Source of the DNA: Medicago truncatula
Taxonomy: Eukaryota; Streptophyta; Magnoliopsida; Fabales; Fabaceae
Direction: 5' to 3'
Assembly: GCF_003473485.1 (NCBI RefSeq)
Contig: NC_053048.1
Location: forward strand, 33,662,755 to 33,726,754
DNA: 64,000 nucleotides
This document shows, one piece after another, positions 41,071 to 53,850 of the stretch (position 1 is its first letter; every line of letters starts with the position of its first letter). Below the pieces are notes generated by a model, which was not told where the DNA came from, made no database searches, and saw only the letters and a program-made list of their open reading frames with translations. The position numbers were made by a program, and so were the translations under genes.

Positions 41071-43169
41071 ATAGTGTTAACTGTTAAGTGTCACATTGAA
41101 ATGAAGTCAGCATGTTTGCATTTATATATTTTAATTAATCTGAAACACATGCAACTCGATTATTGAAAGCTATTGGTACTATTATTACTAGTATATAACA
41201 CACTGTTTGAATTAAAAAGGTTCTTGTTTTTTATGAAAGTAAATAATATAGTAATAGTATATTTTGATTTGACCATTCCCACTTGCTTGTTTTGCTGCAT
41301 GTAGTGAGGAAAATTTGAGCCTACAAGTTTGTGCTTCTTGACCCTTGAATAGGATTTGCTTGCTCGCCATCAACTTGTTGCATGATAATTCTTGCTGGTA
41401 TTAGATGTTGTTCATCTTTTACGAAGAATTTAAAGGGTCATGTATAGTAATATTGTGTCATCTAGGTCTATAAACGTTTTATTTAAGAGGATTGATTTTA
41501 TCATTTTAAAAAGATTAGTGTCGCCGTTTGTTGTATGTTTGTCTTTCATCCTTATATAAATTACATTTCTCTAACACCATCAAAAAAAATCTTGCTTGGT
41601 CACAAACATCTAGACTCTTGATTTTAACACACAAACAAGATAAAAGATAGATAGAAAAAATAATTAAACACTAATGACTACTATCATGTAAATAATTTTT
41701 CTATTATGTTTAAATTTACACCGAATAAAAAGTCAAAAATAGTAAATTTTTCTTCAAACTTGTACACTTTATATTTAAATACATAATTTTATAATAAATA
41801 ATTCTTATTTTCAATAAAATAAAAATATATCTTTTTAGTTCTCTTAACCTATGCAATACTACATTGGTTAGACAGACCATTTTTAAATATTTAAATTAAA
41901 TTAGATGTTTTTATATGTATGTCTAAATCATATGCACAAATGTGTGACCAAGCAAAACTTCCTCATTGTTGTACATCTATTTGAACACGGCTTTATGGTG
42001 CAGCCTTATGTATAGCCATTAGATTAAAAGAGAGATAATCTAAGTCTCTGCAGAATGTTTCACCATAAAATAATTGTAGAGAATCTATTTCACACTTTGC
42101 TTAATTATTTATAAGCTAAATTACTAGTCTTTTAAATTTAAGGTTTGTAATAAATAGGTCTGTTAAAATATTTTGGTAACACACAAGTCCTTTAAGTTTG
42201 TAGACGTTTTCAATTTAAACCTTCGGTTAACCAAACGTTACAAAAACTTGACAGTTAAGTGTATGATATGAATGAACATTAGCCTGTAAAACTCATTTAA
42301 TTAAGTACACACTCAATAGAGACATGGTGTTGGGTAATGCTTCAAAAATGCAAAGAAAAACAAAACATTTAAACTCAAATTTTAATTGAATCTCATACGC
42401 CTTCTTAAAATAGTGATATATGTAGACTTTCACAGCATCCCACATGAGTTGCTTGATCTAGCAGCATGATCATGTACCCAAAGAACATGCTGAATTTACG
42501 GCTACATAGGAGTCAAACTTGAAAATAGCACTACAAAATAATCCCTTAACATGGGGTACCCCTGCCACATTAAGGAACACTCTTTAATTCCTATTGTATT
42601 ATAAATGAATAAATTCAGAATTTTCTTGTGTTACGGGCCCTTCACATGCAGCTTCCAGGAATTTACGCCATTGATGAAGACTGAACAAACTGAAATTGGC
42701 CAATATGGGTTTATTAATTTAATAATTTGGAAAGACCTAGATATATCATATATTATATAGCTAGGCCATTGTTAATTAAATTAGTAGGTTTATGAATGGA
42801 ACTAAACTAAATGAATTGAAGAGAAGATCACCTAACTCAAGTGGACATGTATGTGTGGACCATCTCCATCATTTATGATATGAACTTAAATTGAGTGGAT
42901 TGTAGTCTGTATCCTGTGAGTGTTACTTAAGGTAAAGTGCGTGGCACTTAGTGTTTGGACATGGAACCTTTATTGTAAATATCTATGTATATATGAGATG
43001 TCGACGGGTATCCACATACGATATCCTCATCATTTAATGGAAAATCTTATTTCAAATACACTAATATCCAATGGCACAGGTTAGAGAAATGTTAATCAGT
43101 ACCAGATAATATTACTCTGCAAGCCGCCGTGTAGGATAAAAATGATATATGTGTTTTATTTAATCGGCG

Positions 43170-43350
43170 AATGATGTATTTTTCATGAGTCGTGATATTT
43201 GGTTTTATTATATGGGTAATACTTGGTTTACTGTAAGTATTTCTCTTGACGCTTGACTTGTTGCATGTATTCTTTATGAGTCCTGATATTTGGTTTGCTG
43301 CATGGATAACACTTAACTTGTTGCATGCATTAGTCTTGACACTTGGGATG
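43170..43350. repeat. degenerate tandem repeat, unit about 90 bp
   Basis: Two adjacent units share ATGAGTC-GTGATATTTGGTTT and CTTGACTTGTTGCATG-like phrases with several differences. Confidence 0.6.
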
Positions 43351-43890
43351 CATTTTAGATGCCAAGTGGTACAAATGACAGAGTCATTTTGCTAAAGGAC
43401 AAACAAGGGTAGAATTAATATTGTCATTTTAAGAAATCTGCATTTTGGCGCCTAAGCAAGGGCATTTCAATAAAATGGGTTAGGGTTGACCTAGAGTTTG
43501 GCAAGGGTTTACTACAATACTTATTGATGCAAAGATGAAAACAAACTTGTGCATGATACAAGATTTATCTCACTTGTGCACCATAAAATTGACCTAACTA
43601 ATATAATATTTTAATAATTTTATTAAACTAAGGGTTAAATTTTTTTTTTGATATTTATCAATATTTTAACTTTTTGTTTTAGTTTGTATAACATTCTTTT
43701 TCGACATTTAGTCTCTCATAAATTTTTCATCACAACTTTTGAACGTTGCTTTTAAGTTAACTTTTATTTATCATTCAAAATTTTAATTTTTTTTTTCTCT
43801 TGCATTTATATTTAGTACATTCAAGCATTTCCTCTTTCAAAAGTTTTGTTTTTTTTTTTTTTAACGAGAGGTGAATTAAATATGAAATTT

Positions 43891-44675
43891 TACTCTCTTC
43901 GTTTCAAAATAAATGTTGCAATTTTATAATATGCATTATTCACATAACTTATTTTGACCATATTTTTTATATGATTTTTTATCATAAATAATTAAATATA
44001 TGGTCTTGCTAACAAGTGTCCTAAGGGCACTAGCTAATGCTCTAAATTAGAAATAATTGGTAAGTTTTATGTAAAAAAAAAATTAGTTTTTCAAGTTTTA
44101 ATGTATTGAATGCATCAATCCCAAGACAAAATTTCTTCTTTAGGATTCTTAAAAACAAGGAAAATTCTATGACTTTTATGGTGAAGTTAACATTATAGCA
44201 TCAAAAGTGTTGTGAGTAACACCCCACGGTTTGTACAGTGGCATCAAAAGTTCAGTCCCCATAATATCATCAATTCATCAAATTAACAAGAATACACTTA
44301 ATCTAATTTTATTCTACCTTGTTTTAAGTGTAACACTTAAGACTATCACATGATATCAGCAACTCTATTTGCATGTTAAAGATGTCAACGATAAAATAGT
44401 ATCTGTAAGTCTAAGATGTTGCAAGTATTACTAGATGAATTATTGTTGATCATTAATCGGTAATCAACAATTTAAAAATGAATCAATCATTAAGATTAAA
44501 ATTAACTTTTTCAAAAAAGTCAGTTTCATGACTGCACCTTAGAAGCTCCCTCTTAACAATTGCTCTAATGACACTTGTTAGCATTTCCCTTAAATATAAT
44601 ATTAATGTCAAAGTTTTTGTATATATTGTCATGTGTGCGGTGATTGATTGCAGCATATATTTTTAAACGGAGATA
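43891..44675. mobile_element. Stowaway-like MITE interrupted by a Mutator-like MITE
   Basis: The left end TACTCTCTTCGTTTCAAAA matches the complement of TTTTTAAACGGAGATA at the right. Removing 44001-44589 and one target copy brings the two halves together at about 190 bp, a normal size. Confidence 0.7.
44001..44589. mobile_element. Mutator-like MITE with exact 9-bp target duplication
   Basis: TTAAATATA occurs at 43992-44000 and 44590-44598. Terminal repeats share TTGCTAACAAGTGTC (left) with the complement of GACACTTGTTAGCAT (right). 589 bp. A 9-bp duplication is the mark of Mutator-like transposition. Confidence 0.82.
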
Positions 44676-44762
44676 ATATGTTTTTGACACTTAAAATTTT
44701 ATATTTAATTTATATTTCATTTGATCACATTTATAAATAATTTTTATTTTTTAGATTTGTTT

Positions 44763-44850
44763 TTTATTTGTGGTGGCCGGGCTTTAAACCCCGGACCTTA
44801 CATATAATATACATTGTTCATATCAACTGAGTTAAGCTCACGAGTACTTG
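44763..44850 (-). mobile_element. tRNA-derived SINE, short form
   Basis: GATTTGTTT at 44754-44762 and 44851-44859 is the target duplication. Minus strand: box-A-like TTAACTCAGTTGA, box-B-like GGGGTTTAAAGCC, A-rich tail. Confidence 0.75.
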
Positions 44851-44921
44851 GATTTGTTTAACTTTATACCTTTGTTCCCAAAAAAAAAAAAAACTTTATA
44901 GATTTGTGAGTTGTGTTGTTC

Positions 44922-44987
44922 AAAGCTCTTTCCTTGTCATTAATTACAAAAGATAAAGCTCTTTCCTTTCCATTAATTACAAAAGAA
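44922..44987. repeat. 33-bp tandem duplication
   Basis: Two adjacent copies of AAAGCTCTTTCC...ATTAATTACAAAAGA differ at only a few positions. Confidence 0.85.
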
Positions 44988-45341
44988 AAATCATCCTTCC
45001 ATTGCTTCTTTTTTTGACAAAAATCATTCTTAGATAAAAGTACATTTTTATGTGTGAGGAATTTATTGCATTGTAGTGCTCTAGTTTATTGATCGGTCGT
45101 TGAACACGCAAAGTGTCTTTGCAATGGATGTAACGTGATTTGAAAGGTGAATGTTACTTCAGAAAAATAGGTGAGATTTTGTTGTTCATAATTGTGTTTT
45201 TTTTTGTGAGATTTTACGCAGTAAAACTAAAGTAGGGTGTGTCAAGCAATGAGCAGGGCTACAGAAAGGTAACAATTGAATCAGGTTGAAATCTAGTAAT
45301 GGGCCACTAGTCCAATGGGTTTGATCCAATGTACCATGATA

Positions 45342-45494
45342 ATTGCTCTTTAGACACCCAGGAAAGTCAAACGCTAGTTAGAACATTTTTTAAATTAGGT
45401 GAACCGATTTAAAAAATGTATTAACCAATCTCAAAAGTGGTGACTTTCGTTCGGTGAGTGCTTGAGAGCGATCATTGAGTGTCTAAAGAGCAAT
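45342..45494. mobile_element. small MITE
   Basis: ATTGCTCTTTAGACAC at the left and GTGTCTAAAGAGCAAT at the right are perfect 16-bp inverted ends. 153 bp. No target duplication seen. Confidence 0.7.
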
Positions 45495-45639
45495 CCTCTT
45501 TTACTGCTGCTCTTGGTAGAGTCCATTTGTGAATGTTATGGTCCAAATGATAAAATTGTGAGAATTTCTTTTTTCACCCACCAAGCCTCTCACAAGCCCT
45601 CCATGTTTTCAATTAAGTCATTGTTATTATCATCTAACT

Positions 45640-46480
45640 TATCATCTTCTTTTTCAAAGATTAAGGAGGAGTTGGCCAGGGAGTGCTCGATGGTTATTTC
45701 TAACATTCATTTGCAGGTTGATGTGACTGATCGATGGCCTTGGCTGCTCTATAGAAGTGGAGTGTACTTTGTGTGAGGGGTATACCATTATCTTACTAGC
45801 CCACAAATGCATCAAGCATGAGTGATTTCTAAGTTGATCTAGCATAAGGATGTCGCGTTGAATGTTTTTCCGTTTTTGCTTGACGCCTCATTCAAAACAT
45901 GTTGTCTACCAAAGATAATTTAGGAAGCATACTTTCTTAGTTGATGAAGGTTATATTTGTGTTTCTGGATGTGGTGGGGTGGAATCGGTTCACCGTTTGT
46001 TTTTAACTTGTAATATTTTTGGTTTGCTATGGTACTTGTTCGTGATTGGGTGGGGGTCTCGGCAGTTGATCCAAATTCTATAGTAGATCATTTCCATCAT
46101 TATGCTTATTTATCATGTGGTCCGCAAAAATAACAATCTTTTATGTGCTTATTGTGGCTTGCTACAGTTTGGGAGATTTGACATGAAAGAAATGATAGAA
46201 TCTTTAATTATAAGGCAAAATTTATGTCTCACTTGTTGGATAAGGTCAAGTATTTATCAATGTGGTAGCTGAAGAAAAATATTGTAAATATTTCTATTGG
46301 GTTATTTTGGTGGTAGCAACGTCCTTTAGATTGTTTGGATACTAGTTAGATGTTTTTATTTTGTTTTTTCTTATTGGTGAAGTGTTGTTTTTGAACTTTG
46401 TTACTCTTCCTTGACACATCTTATGCTGAGACGAACATCTTTTATCGTCTAATATAAATTTCATTTTGGCTTGTTAAAAA
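45640..46480 (+). mobile_element. dead LINE (L1-type) 3' end with zinc-binding RT tail
   Basis: Plus-strand translation shows EELARECSMVISNIHLQVDV, then DRWPWLL and a Y-x-V motif, aligning with the zf-RVT region seen at 63840-64000. Further down, FHHYAYLSCG and ATVWEI*HERNDRIFNYKA are the usual end of plant L1 ORF2, followed by an untranslated tail of TG-rich sequence and an A-run. At least a dozen stops and shifts occur, so it is old and inactive. The 5' part of the element is missing. Confidence 0.8.
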
Positions 46481-46508
46481 AAATAATTAAGGATCCGAAA
46501 CACTTAAA

Positions 46509-46874
46509 TACCCCCCGCATCAAATTATAACGGTCATTTTTGCCGTTACAAATAATTGTCGCTTTAAATTATTAATGCATCATTTGTTATTTCCTCGCTC
46601 ATACTTCCTTCGGTCACTATTATAAGCAAAACTTCACTTTTTAGATACATTGAATAATTAATGTATTGGTCTTAAAATGTGAAATTTTACTTATAATAAT
46701 GACCGGATGAAATATATCATTGTTTATTGATTTTCACTTCATTTAACCAGTCTACTAACTATAATTAATAAATGTGTTTTAATAAATGATGATAATTTTA
46801 TCATTGATAAACTAAGCATTTCCTTAAAAATTATGCACAATTCAAATATAACAATTAAATTGACAGGGAGCGAC
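46509..46874. mobile_element. Stowaway MITE split by another Stowaway MITE
   Basis: The two outer pieces are homologous to the intact element 37765-38043: ATAATTGTCGCTTTAAATTA on the left, AAATGATGATAATTTTA and CATTTCCTTAA on the right. Its terminal repeats are decayed (TACCCCCCGCATC, GGGAGCGA). Confidence 0.7.
46602..46714. mobile_element. inner Stowaway MITE
   Basis: TACTTCCTTCGGTCACTATT and AATAATGACCGGATGAAATA are inverted ends, with the match continuing through TATAAG-AAAA-TTCAC. 113 bp, between TA dinucleotides. Confidence 0.8.
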
Positions 46875-47113
46875 CACATTATTAAATAGTCATTGACCAC
46901 CAAAATTGACACAATTTAAAAACATCCAGTTTTGTTTCTCTAGTTTTTACATTTTTCTTTTTGATTTAAAAAAAGCTAATAAAATTTAATTTAAATAATA
47001 TATAGTTTTTTTTCTTCATAAAATTAATTAATATTTTGTCAAAAATATTAATTTGTATAAAATTAACGAATAAAATATTTATATTGTGATTATATGTAAT
47101 CAAATTCATTAAT

Positions 47114-47626
47114 ATTTCATATTAAATATCAAAAGCAAGTATTACCTCACTGGTCTATTAATTTATCAGTCTATTCAAACATATATCAAATTGTTTACTT
47201 AAATACATTCATATAAAACAAACTAACATGTCATATCAGACAATGAAAATATCATACTATAAAAGATCGGTTGCAATTGAAAAATTCCACAATTACACAC
47301 GGTTTTTCATTTAAGTCATTGAATAAAATTACAACTTTCTTAGGTCTTTGTGACATAAACCCATCCAAAGACCAAGAATAAAACAGTGGGAAAAGTTTTT
47401 TTTTTTTTGAGAGAAAAACAGTGGGAAAAGTTATTGCACCAAAACTGTGGAAAAAAAAAAGTATTACTTCTACAATATTTTTTAAGAAGAAAAAGTATAT
47501 TTGGTAAAAAAAAAAAAAGGGAAGTAAAAGTATATTTAAATATTTTATTTTTACATATATATGGTAATAATTAGGTATTCCAATGGGCATATTGGGAAAA
47601 TCCAATTTGAAACATTCACTTAAAAA
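47114..47626 (+). repeat. duplicated block upstream of WEB gene, distal copy
   Basis: Same order as 48154-48929: TTTCATATTAAATAT, then TCTATTCAAACATA, TGTCATATCA, CCGTTGCAATTGAAAAATTC-like, CATCCAAAGACCAAGAATAA, AACTGTGG and GGGCATATTGGGAAAA, ending CACTTAAAA. It lacks the MITE present in the proximal copy and has its own small AACAGTGGGAAAAG duplication. Confidence 0.85.
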
Positions 47627-47627
47627 A

Positions 47628-47740
47628 CAGTAGTGTTGCCGTGTTGGTTTGAAACCTTGGAGTGTGCTCCTCTCTTCAAGGTATGAAGTTCGATTCTCCC
47701 TAATGCCAATTCGTGTGAGCTAGTTTAGCTTCTTTTTTTT
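47628..47740 (+). mobile_element. possible tRNA-like SINE with T-rich end
   Basis: GTTGCCGTGTTGGTT resembles box A, and AGTTCGATTCTCC box B, about 50 bp apart, followed by a T-run. No target duplication confirmed. It begins exactly where the distal duplicated block ends. Confidence 0.45.
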
Positions 47741-48153
47741 GTAAAATTGAAGAAAAAATGTAAAGTGATGGAGGTCAAAGGCGAAGGATGGTGACCTTTG
47801 CCAGGTCGTGTGTATTTCCAATAAATCCTGTGTAGTGGGATAATGGAGCTCCGGCAAAGTCGTGGTGGAGCTCTAACATTGACTGCCGCCACCTCACAAC
47901 CAACTTTTTTCTTTCAATTTTTTTGAAGAAAATATTAATTTTATCACTAAAATCAATAAAATTAATCATTCTTTAAGAACCATAAAAATATTTTAATATA
48001 AAATACAATCCAATTCTTTAAAATATCACATATTTTTTTTAAGAAATTAAAATGGGATATATTAACAACGACAGTGAGAGGTTCTCAGTACAAGGTGTAC
48101 TAGAGAGTCCACCCCAAAAAACAAACAATCAAACAAAGTATTTTCACTTTAAA

Positions 48154-48929
48154 ATTTCATATTAAATATAAAAAAGGAGTATCATCTCATTGATCTATTT
48201 TAACTTGTTAGGTGTGTTTGGTTTAACTTTTACACGAATTGATTTTGAATGAATTGATTATGTAAAACTGATTTTGGATAAAAAGAGTTGAATGTAAATT
48301 GATTTACGTTTGAATGTTTTTACATAAAAGTGGATTTAACAATAAATTTAAGGGTAAAATTAATCATAAAAGCCAAAGCTACAAATCTTAGCTTCAAGTA
48401 GAATCAATTCTACAAACAAAATCAAGTCTACTTTAAATCATTCAAACATCATAAAATCAATTCTACAACCTCTAGAATCACTTTTGACCATCTTGATTTG
48501 AAACCAAATACATGCTAATCTATTCAAACATAGATCAAATTTTTACTAAAATACATTCATATAAAATAATCAAAATGTCATATCAAATCATTGAGGATCC
48601 GTTGCAATTGAAAAATTCTACGATCACACACAGTTTTTAGTTTAAGTCATTGAATTAAATTACAACTTTGCGAGGCCTTGTGACATAAATTCATCCAAAG
48701 AGACCAAGAATAAAACTGTGGGAAAAAAATACTGCACCAAAACTGTGGGAAAAAAAGTAAGTAAAAGTATATTTAAACATTTTTAGAAAGTAAAAGTATA
48801 TTTTGGTCAAAAAAAAAAAAAAGGAAATAAAAGTATATTTAAAAATATTTTTTTTACATATATATAGTACTAATAATTAAGTATTTCAATGGGCATATTG
48901 GGAAATCCAATTTGAAACGTTCACTTAAA
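48154..48929 (+). repeat. duplicated block upstream of WEB gene, proximal copy
   Basis: Partner of 47114-47626, ending 138 bp before ATG 49068, so it probably contributes promoter sequence. It includes the TATATATA string near 48857. A 305-bp MITE interrupts it. Confidence 0.85.
48211..48515. mobile_element. Tourist-like MITE inside the proximal duplicated block
   Basis: TTA-GGTGTGTTTGGTTT on the left, AAACCAAATACATGC-TAA on the right. The distal copy of the block has no insert at the equivalent site, confirming the limits. Interior related to 39121-39369. Confidence 0.8.
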
Positions 48930-49067
48930 ACCTCTCCCACCATATCATTTTCCTTTTCACTACTACACTCACTCTGTTCTCAAACACTCCAACACGACAC
49001 AACACAAAACCGAACCTATTCATTCTTGTCGTTTTCTTGTTCTCTCTTTTTTCAAATTCACTCGAAG

Positions 49068-51909
49068 ATGGAAGCTGAAGTGATGAAAACGACGTCGTAT
49101 CAAGCTGAACCGGGTTCATCTTCAAAGAACAACAAGAAAATGGATAGTTTCAGAACCGAGATTGACACTTCAGCTCCATTTGAATCTGTGAAAGAAGCTG
49201 TTAACCTCTTCGGTGGTGTTGGTTACTGGAAACCCTTTCACAATCTTCCATCTCTCACTTCTCATTCTAAGGTTCTCTCTCTCTCTCTCTCTCTATAATA
49301 TATATATATATTGTTTGAACGATTAATATTTAATAGTGATTTGTTGCATTTTATGGACCTATTTGAAACTATTTATGTGATTATTAGGTGGCTTTGTTTT
49401 TTACTAGTTTGTTTCTTCATGTTTAGCTAATGCATTAGTATGATATAAAATTTTGTTGGTGTTATTTTGAGTGCTAGGGTTTGAATGATTAATAGGAACT
49501 ACAATTAAGTTATGTGTGTGTGTGTATAAACATAGAGAAATGATGTTAGGACTATCAAAATTTTGATACCGAAATGTGTAAGACGTTGTCATTATAGTTC
49601 CTCAATGTATCAAATTTGCAAATACAAAAACAAGTGTCATTTTGTTTGTAATTTAGATGTCAAATACGGTGTCGTTTGAATTTTGTGTGTAATTTTAATA
49701 TGCGTGTAATTTGTCACGTATGGTGTGTCTGTATTTTGATGTTCGGATAACAAAGTTGATTGTTTGTAGATGAAGAATGTTGGAAAATTTGGGAAGTAGG
49801 TAATTAATATTGTCCTCATTTATAGTTACATTGTCTGTGAAGGTTACTAGATACTATTCTATATATGTTAAATTAACATCAAAATTTTCCAACATTAGAT
49901 TTCTTGTTTTTTTCCTTATCTACATCAAAATTAGATTTCTTGCCTAGTATGTATGTCACAGATGTATTTGTTTTCCCAAAATGAAACAATGTCAATTCTG
50001 CTCACAAAAAGATTTTAACTCAAGTTTTTCAACTCGTATCCTAAAGTATCAAAGAGGTATTCCAAACATATCAGTCATTATTTTGTTTTCAAAATTTCAG
50101 GGAATGCTTCTTTGATATGCATCTGAAAGTATTGGTTAAGATATGGGTACAACACTAATACTTCATTAATTTTGAGTATTTGCGCTTCATAGTACATTGT
50201 TCTTATAGAGGATTCACACAAACGAATAAAATTAGTTTATTATTTTCCATCACAGAGCTACATTGTCCTTCTACACCCCCATTTAAGACCAACTGTCATG
50301 AAAATCTGGCATAGCAACTCATTCTGTGTGTGATTTAACTTTTACAAAAATGTTCTCATTGAGCTATATAGTAAATTCTCAGCCTCTTGTTTGTTTGCAG
50401 CACCACATAGAAGAGCTTGACAGGGAGAAACTAGAGGAGCAGGCAAGAGCGTTGGAGAAAGAACTGATCCTAAAAGAAAGGGAAACTCTTGATGTGTTGA
50501 AAGAATTAGAAAAGACCAAAAGGCTTGTTGAAGATTTGAAATCAAAGCTGCAGAAGGAAGAATCTGAAACGATATTGAATCTCGGGATGAGTGTGTGTGA
50601 TCAAAGGTTGATTGTAGAGGAGAAAGAAGTAAAGGAAAACCAATCGAGTCCGTCTGAGGTTCTTCAACCCATGAAGGAATGTTCTATGCCTTCCCGTGTA
50701 TCTTCTCCAGACTTGATACTAATGGAATTGAAGCAGGCCAAGTTGAACCTAACCAAAACTACTCATGATATTGCCGATGTACGAGCTACTGTTGAATCTC
50801 TTAATAAGAAATTAGAGAAAGAAAGGATCTCACTAGAGAAAACCCGTGAGAGGTTTACTCAAAATTGTTCGAAAATGTCTTGTCTTGAAGAAGAGCTAAA
50901 CCAAACCAGATTAAGACTACAAGTGGCAAAAGGTGCTGCTTCTGGAGATCCTTTAGATGTTACAACAGAACTCCATCGATTGAGTTCAGAGGCCGAGCGT
51001 TTCAGAAAAAAGAGAGAATCTGCAAAATCAGAAGTTTTAAAAGCACTGTCTGAGATTGAGCTGACAGAAGCTATGATAAAAACTGCCGAAATCAGGTTAG
51101 TTGCGGCAAGGAAAATGAAGCAAGCTTCTAGAGCTGCAGAAGCTGCTACCCTTGCAGAAATTAACGCATTGTCTAGCCATGAGGGTACACCAGAAGAGTG
51201 TATGCAGAAGCACGAGGAAATCACTCTTTCAGTTGAAGAGTATACTACTCTGACTCGTAAAGCTCGAGAGGCCGAGGAACAATCAAAGAAGAGAGTAGCA
51301 GATGCTATGCTTGAAGTTGATGAAGCAAATTCTTCGCAGATGGATGTTTTTAAAAGGGTAGAGGAAGCAACAGAAGAAGTTCAAACTTGCAAGAAGGCCC
51401 TTGAAGAAGCTCTACAAAGGGTAGAGGCTGCAGATAGAGGGAAGTTGGAAGTTGAAGAGGCTTTAAGGAAATGGCGATCTGACGGTCAAAAAAGGCGTTC
51501 TTCGACGAATAGCTGTATGAAGTTTAAAAACTCTGGTCCATCTGATCAAAGGAGAGATATTAGGCTACTTGATGTAAATGGATTGAATTTGGTAAACGAT
51601 GAAGCGAAGCCTGTTTTAAGGCCAACTCTATCAATAGGACAAATACTGAGCAGGAAGCTGCTTATACCAGAAGAGTTTGAAGAACCGATGGTGCATGGAG
51701 AAATAGTCTCGGTGAAACAGAAGGTGTCATTAGGTCATATGCTTGGAAAACATGATGACAGTCCATTGTTTGATGAGCAAACTGAGAAAGAAAATGGTCA
51801 AAAGAAGCAGTTTTCTGCTAAGAGAAAGAAATTTGGGTTCGCAAGATTCTCACATCTTTTGTCAAAACAGCATAAAAAGAAGAAGAAACCAATGCTGAAC
51901 TTGAGGTGA
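49068..51909 (+). CDS. WEB-family coiled-coil protein (At2g38370-like)
   Basis: Two exons, 49068-49271 and 50401-51909, joined in phase 0, give 570 residues. Exon 1 holds the family N-terminus: FRTEIDTSAPFESVKEAVNL followed by FGGVGYWKP. Exon 2 opens HHIEELDREKLEEQARALEK and is almost wholly heptad-type coiled coil (KERETLDVLKELEKTKRLVE; later LTRKAREAEEQSKKRVADA). The C-terminus carries LSIGQILSRKL, KVSLGHMLGKH and a lysine-rich end. WEB/PMI2 proteins of this family work in the cytosol in light-driven chloroplast movement through actin; whether this member does so is not known. A CT microsatellite starts right at the intron donor (AAG-GTTCTCTCT). The upstream block is duplicated. Confidence 0.9.
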
Positions 51910-53850
51910 ATAGATTATTTGATCAATTTTCTCTTCCATCTAGTCATGTCAAGAGCTAGACTCAAAAATAGCATCTCCTATTAGGCCTCATCACATTCCC
52001 TATGTGCTGTTTTTTATTTCACTCTTTTTAGAGAAACTGGAATGCATGGCTTTTATATTTTGATGTACTAAATATAGCATATAATTTATATGCTCAGTTA
52101 TGTCACTCTGCATTTTGCTATACATTTTTTATGGTATTTAGGTTGCAGTCCCTGCTTTTATATTAACTTAGTTATGCTTGTGCAATTTCTTAACCTTATT
52201 GTAAGTAGTGTTATAATGTTCATTCTCTTATGTTTTCAAGGTGTGTTTGAAGAGCTTATTTATAATTTGAGTTTTATCTCATAAAGTAAACACTTATAAG
52301 TTTCCTTAAAATCTTATGAGTTTTAAGGAAAGTGTTGTTCTATGTAGAAAACTGAGAGCTTCTGTGTGGATTTGTTTCCTTAAAATCTTATGAATTTGAT
52401 CTTAATTTTACATTAGATGAAACACCAATAATGTAGGCAATAGCATTCATGTATCAGAGAGGAATACTTCCTGCAATACAAGCAATCCATAATGTTGATT
52501 GGAGAATAAGAAGAATCAATTCACATCCCTTCGAAATGCACATTCTACATCTCATGGAAATCGTGTTTTGAGTGTAAGAATAATTGCATGAAATAATGCA
52601 TTGAGTATGAATTAAATTAAACTAATAAGTATGAGAAAAGGGAACAACCATCCACAACAAACTAGTTTTACATCGACGTCCAATAAAAATTCAACATTTT
52701 ACGGTTATTCTCAAATTGTCGTGACAATGTGAGCTTACATGACAATGTCGTGAGTTTTTATGTGTTGGTGTAAAACTATTTACATCGACAATGCTTCTCA
52801 ACAAATATAGTAAATTGTACAAGAAATAAAAACTTGATACACTTCCGTCTCATTGTTTTGTTGAGTCATAGTTTCGATCAACCATTTCTAAATTCAAAAA
52901 ATATGGTCCTTCAATATTAATATTTAAATTCTCTGAAATTTTATCATTGAATGTAAAGCTTATTTTACGACAAAATCCATTAGTACATGAAGTGACAATG
53001 CATGTGTATATCAATTTACACTTTTTATTTAGATTAGTAATTTGGATGTAAACAAGATGGTATGAGCCTTATTAGGTATTGTTGGTTTATACTATACAAA
53101 TGATTTTCTTCCAAACTGCACGAATTAAGGAAATAACATATCAAATTGGACGGACCATAGACAAAAATGCTTCAAATAAGCTCCAAAATGCACCAACGAA
53201 GCTTCCTACTCCCGTATTCATAATATTTTTGTACATTACATCAAGAAAATCTTAGCATTCTAATTTCTAAAAATATCATTCCATTAACGTTATCATATAA
53301 ACCAAGATCTCCCATAAAAAAATTAAATGAAGAAAAATGGTAGTTTGATAAATATAGTTACTAACATTACAGTACATTAACATCAAGAAAATATAATGGA
53401 GTTAATTAACATTCTTCTTCTTCTCAAATGGAGTACATATTTAGAATTACCGAAAATATAAAAGTGGAAATTCTAGTAGTGGTGTACCAAAAAGAAAAAT
53501 AAATTCTAGTAGTGCTATGCTACATAATAAAGAAACTTTTCCAAAAGTTAAACTTATGATTAGGAAAAATGTGCCTTCCTTAATCCCTATGGCCACCCCT
53601 TTGTTGCTTAAGAATAAAGACTACTGTAGTAATGAGTTGTCTATTCACTTTCCTCTTTTAAATTTTCTTTCAAATATACTTTTATCAATATGACAATAGA
53701 TTCAAGAGTGAGGTACACAATACCCTTCCACATTGAATAAATTCTCAATCTCTGAAAATGGAAAAAAGCATTGAATGGTAAGTGAAGTTAACAAACCAAC
53801 CATCTTCCACTATCCCAACCTACACGCCACTCCAAGTCCTATAGGAAGGG
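51910..53850. other. spacer between WEB and saposin-like genes
   Basis: About 1.9 kb. The first few hundred bases are presumably the 3' untranslated region of the WEB gene. One MITE is listed; no other gene seen. Confidence 0.6.
52663..52778. mobile_element. small MITE
   Basis: TAGTTTTACATCGACGTCC and GTTGGTGTAAAACTA are imperfect inverted ends; the TTTACATCGACA phrase recurs just outside the right end. About 116 bp. Confidence 0.6.

Larger units (their letters stand above)
41100..49067. other. intergenic repeat field upstream of WEB gene
   Basis: No intact gene. Elements are listed individually. The last roughly 140 bp are the likely 5' leader of the WEB gene. A GC-richer patch at about 47770-47910 encodes nothing I recognise. 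Confidence 0.6.

Noticed and set aside
47775-47969. Minus-strand frame in a GC-richer patch, considered as a captured gene fragment
   Set aside because: Short, and matches no family I recognise; could be chance.
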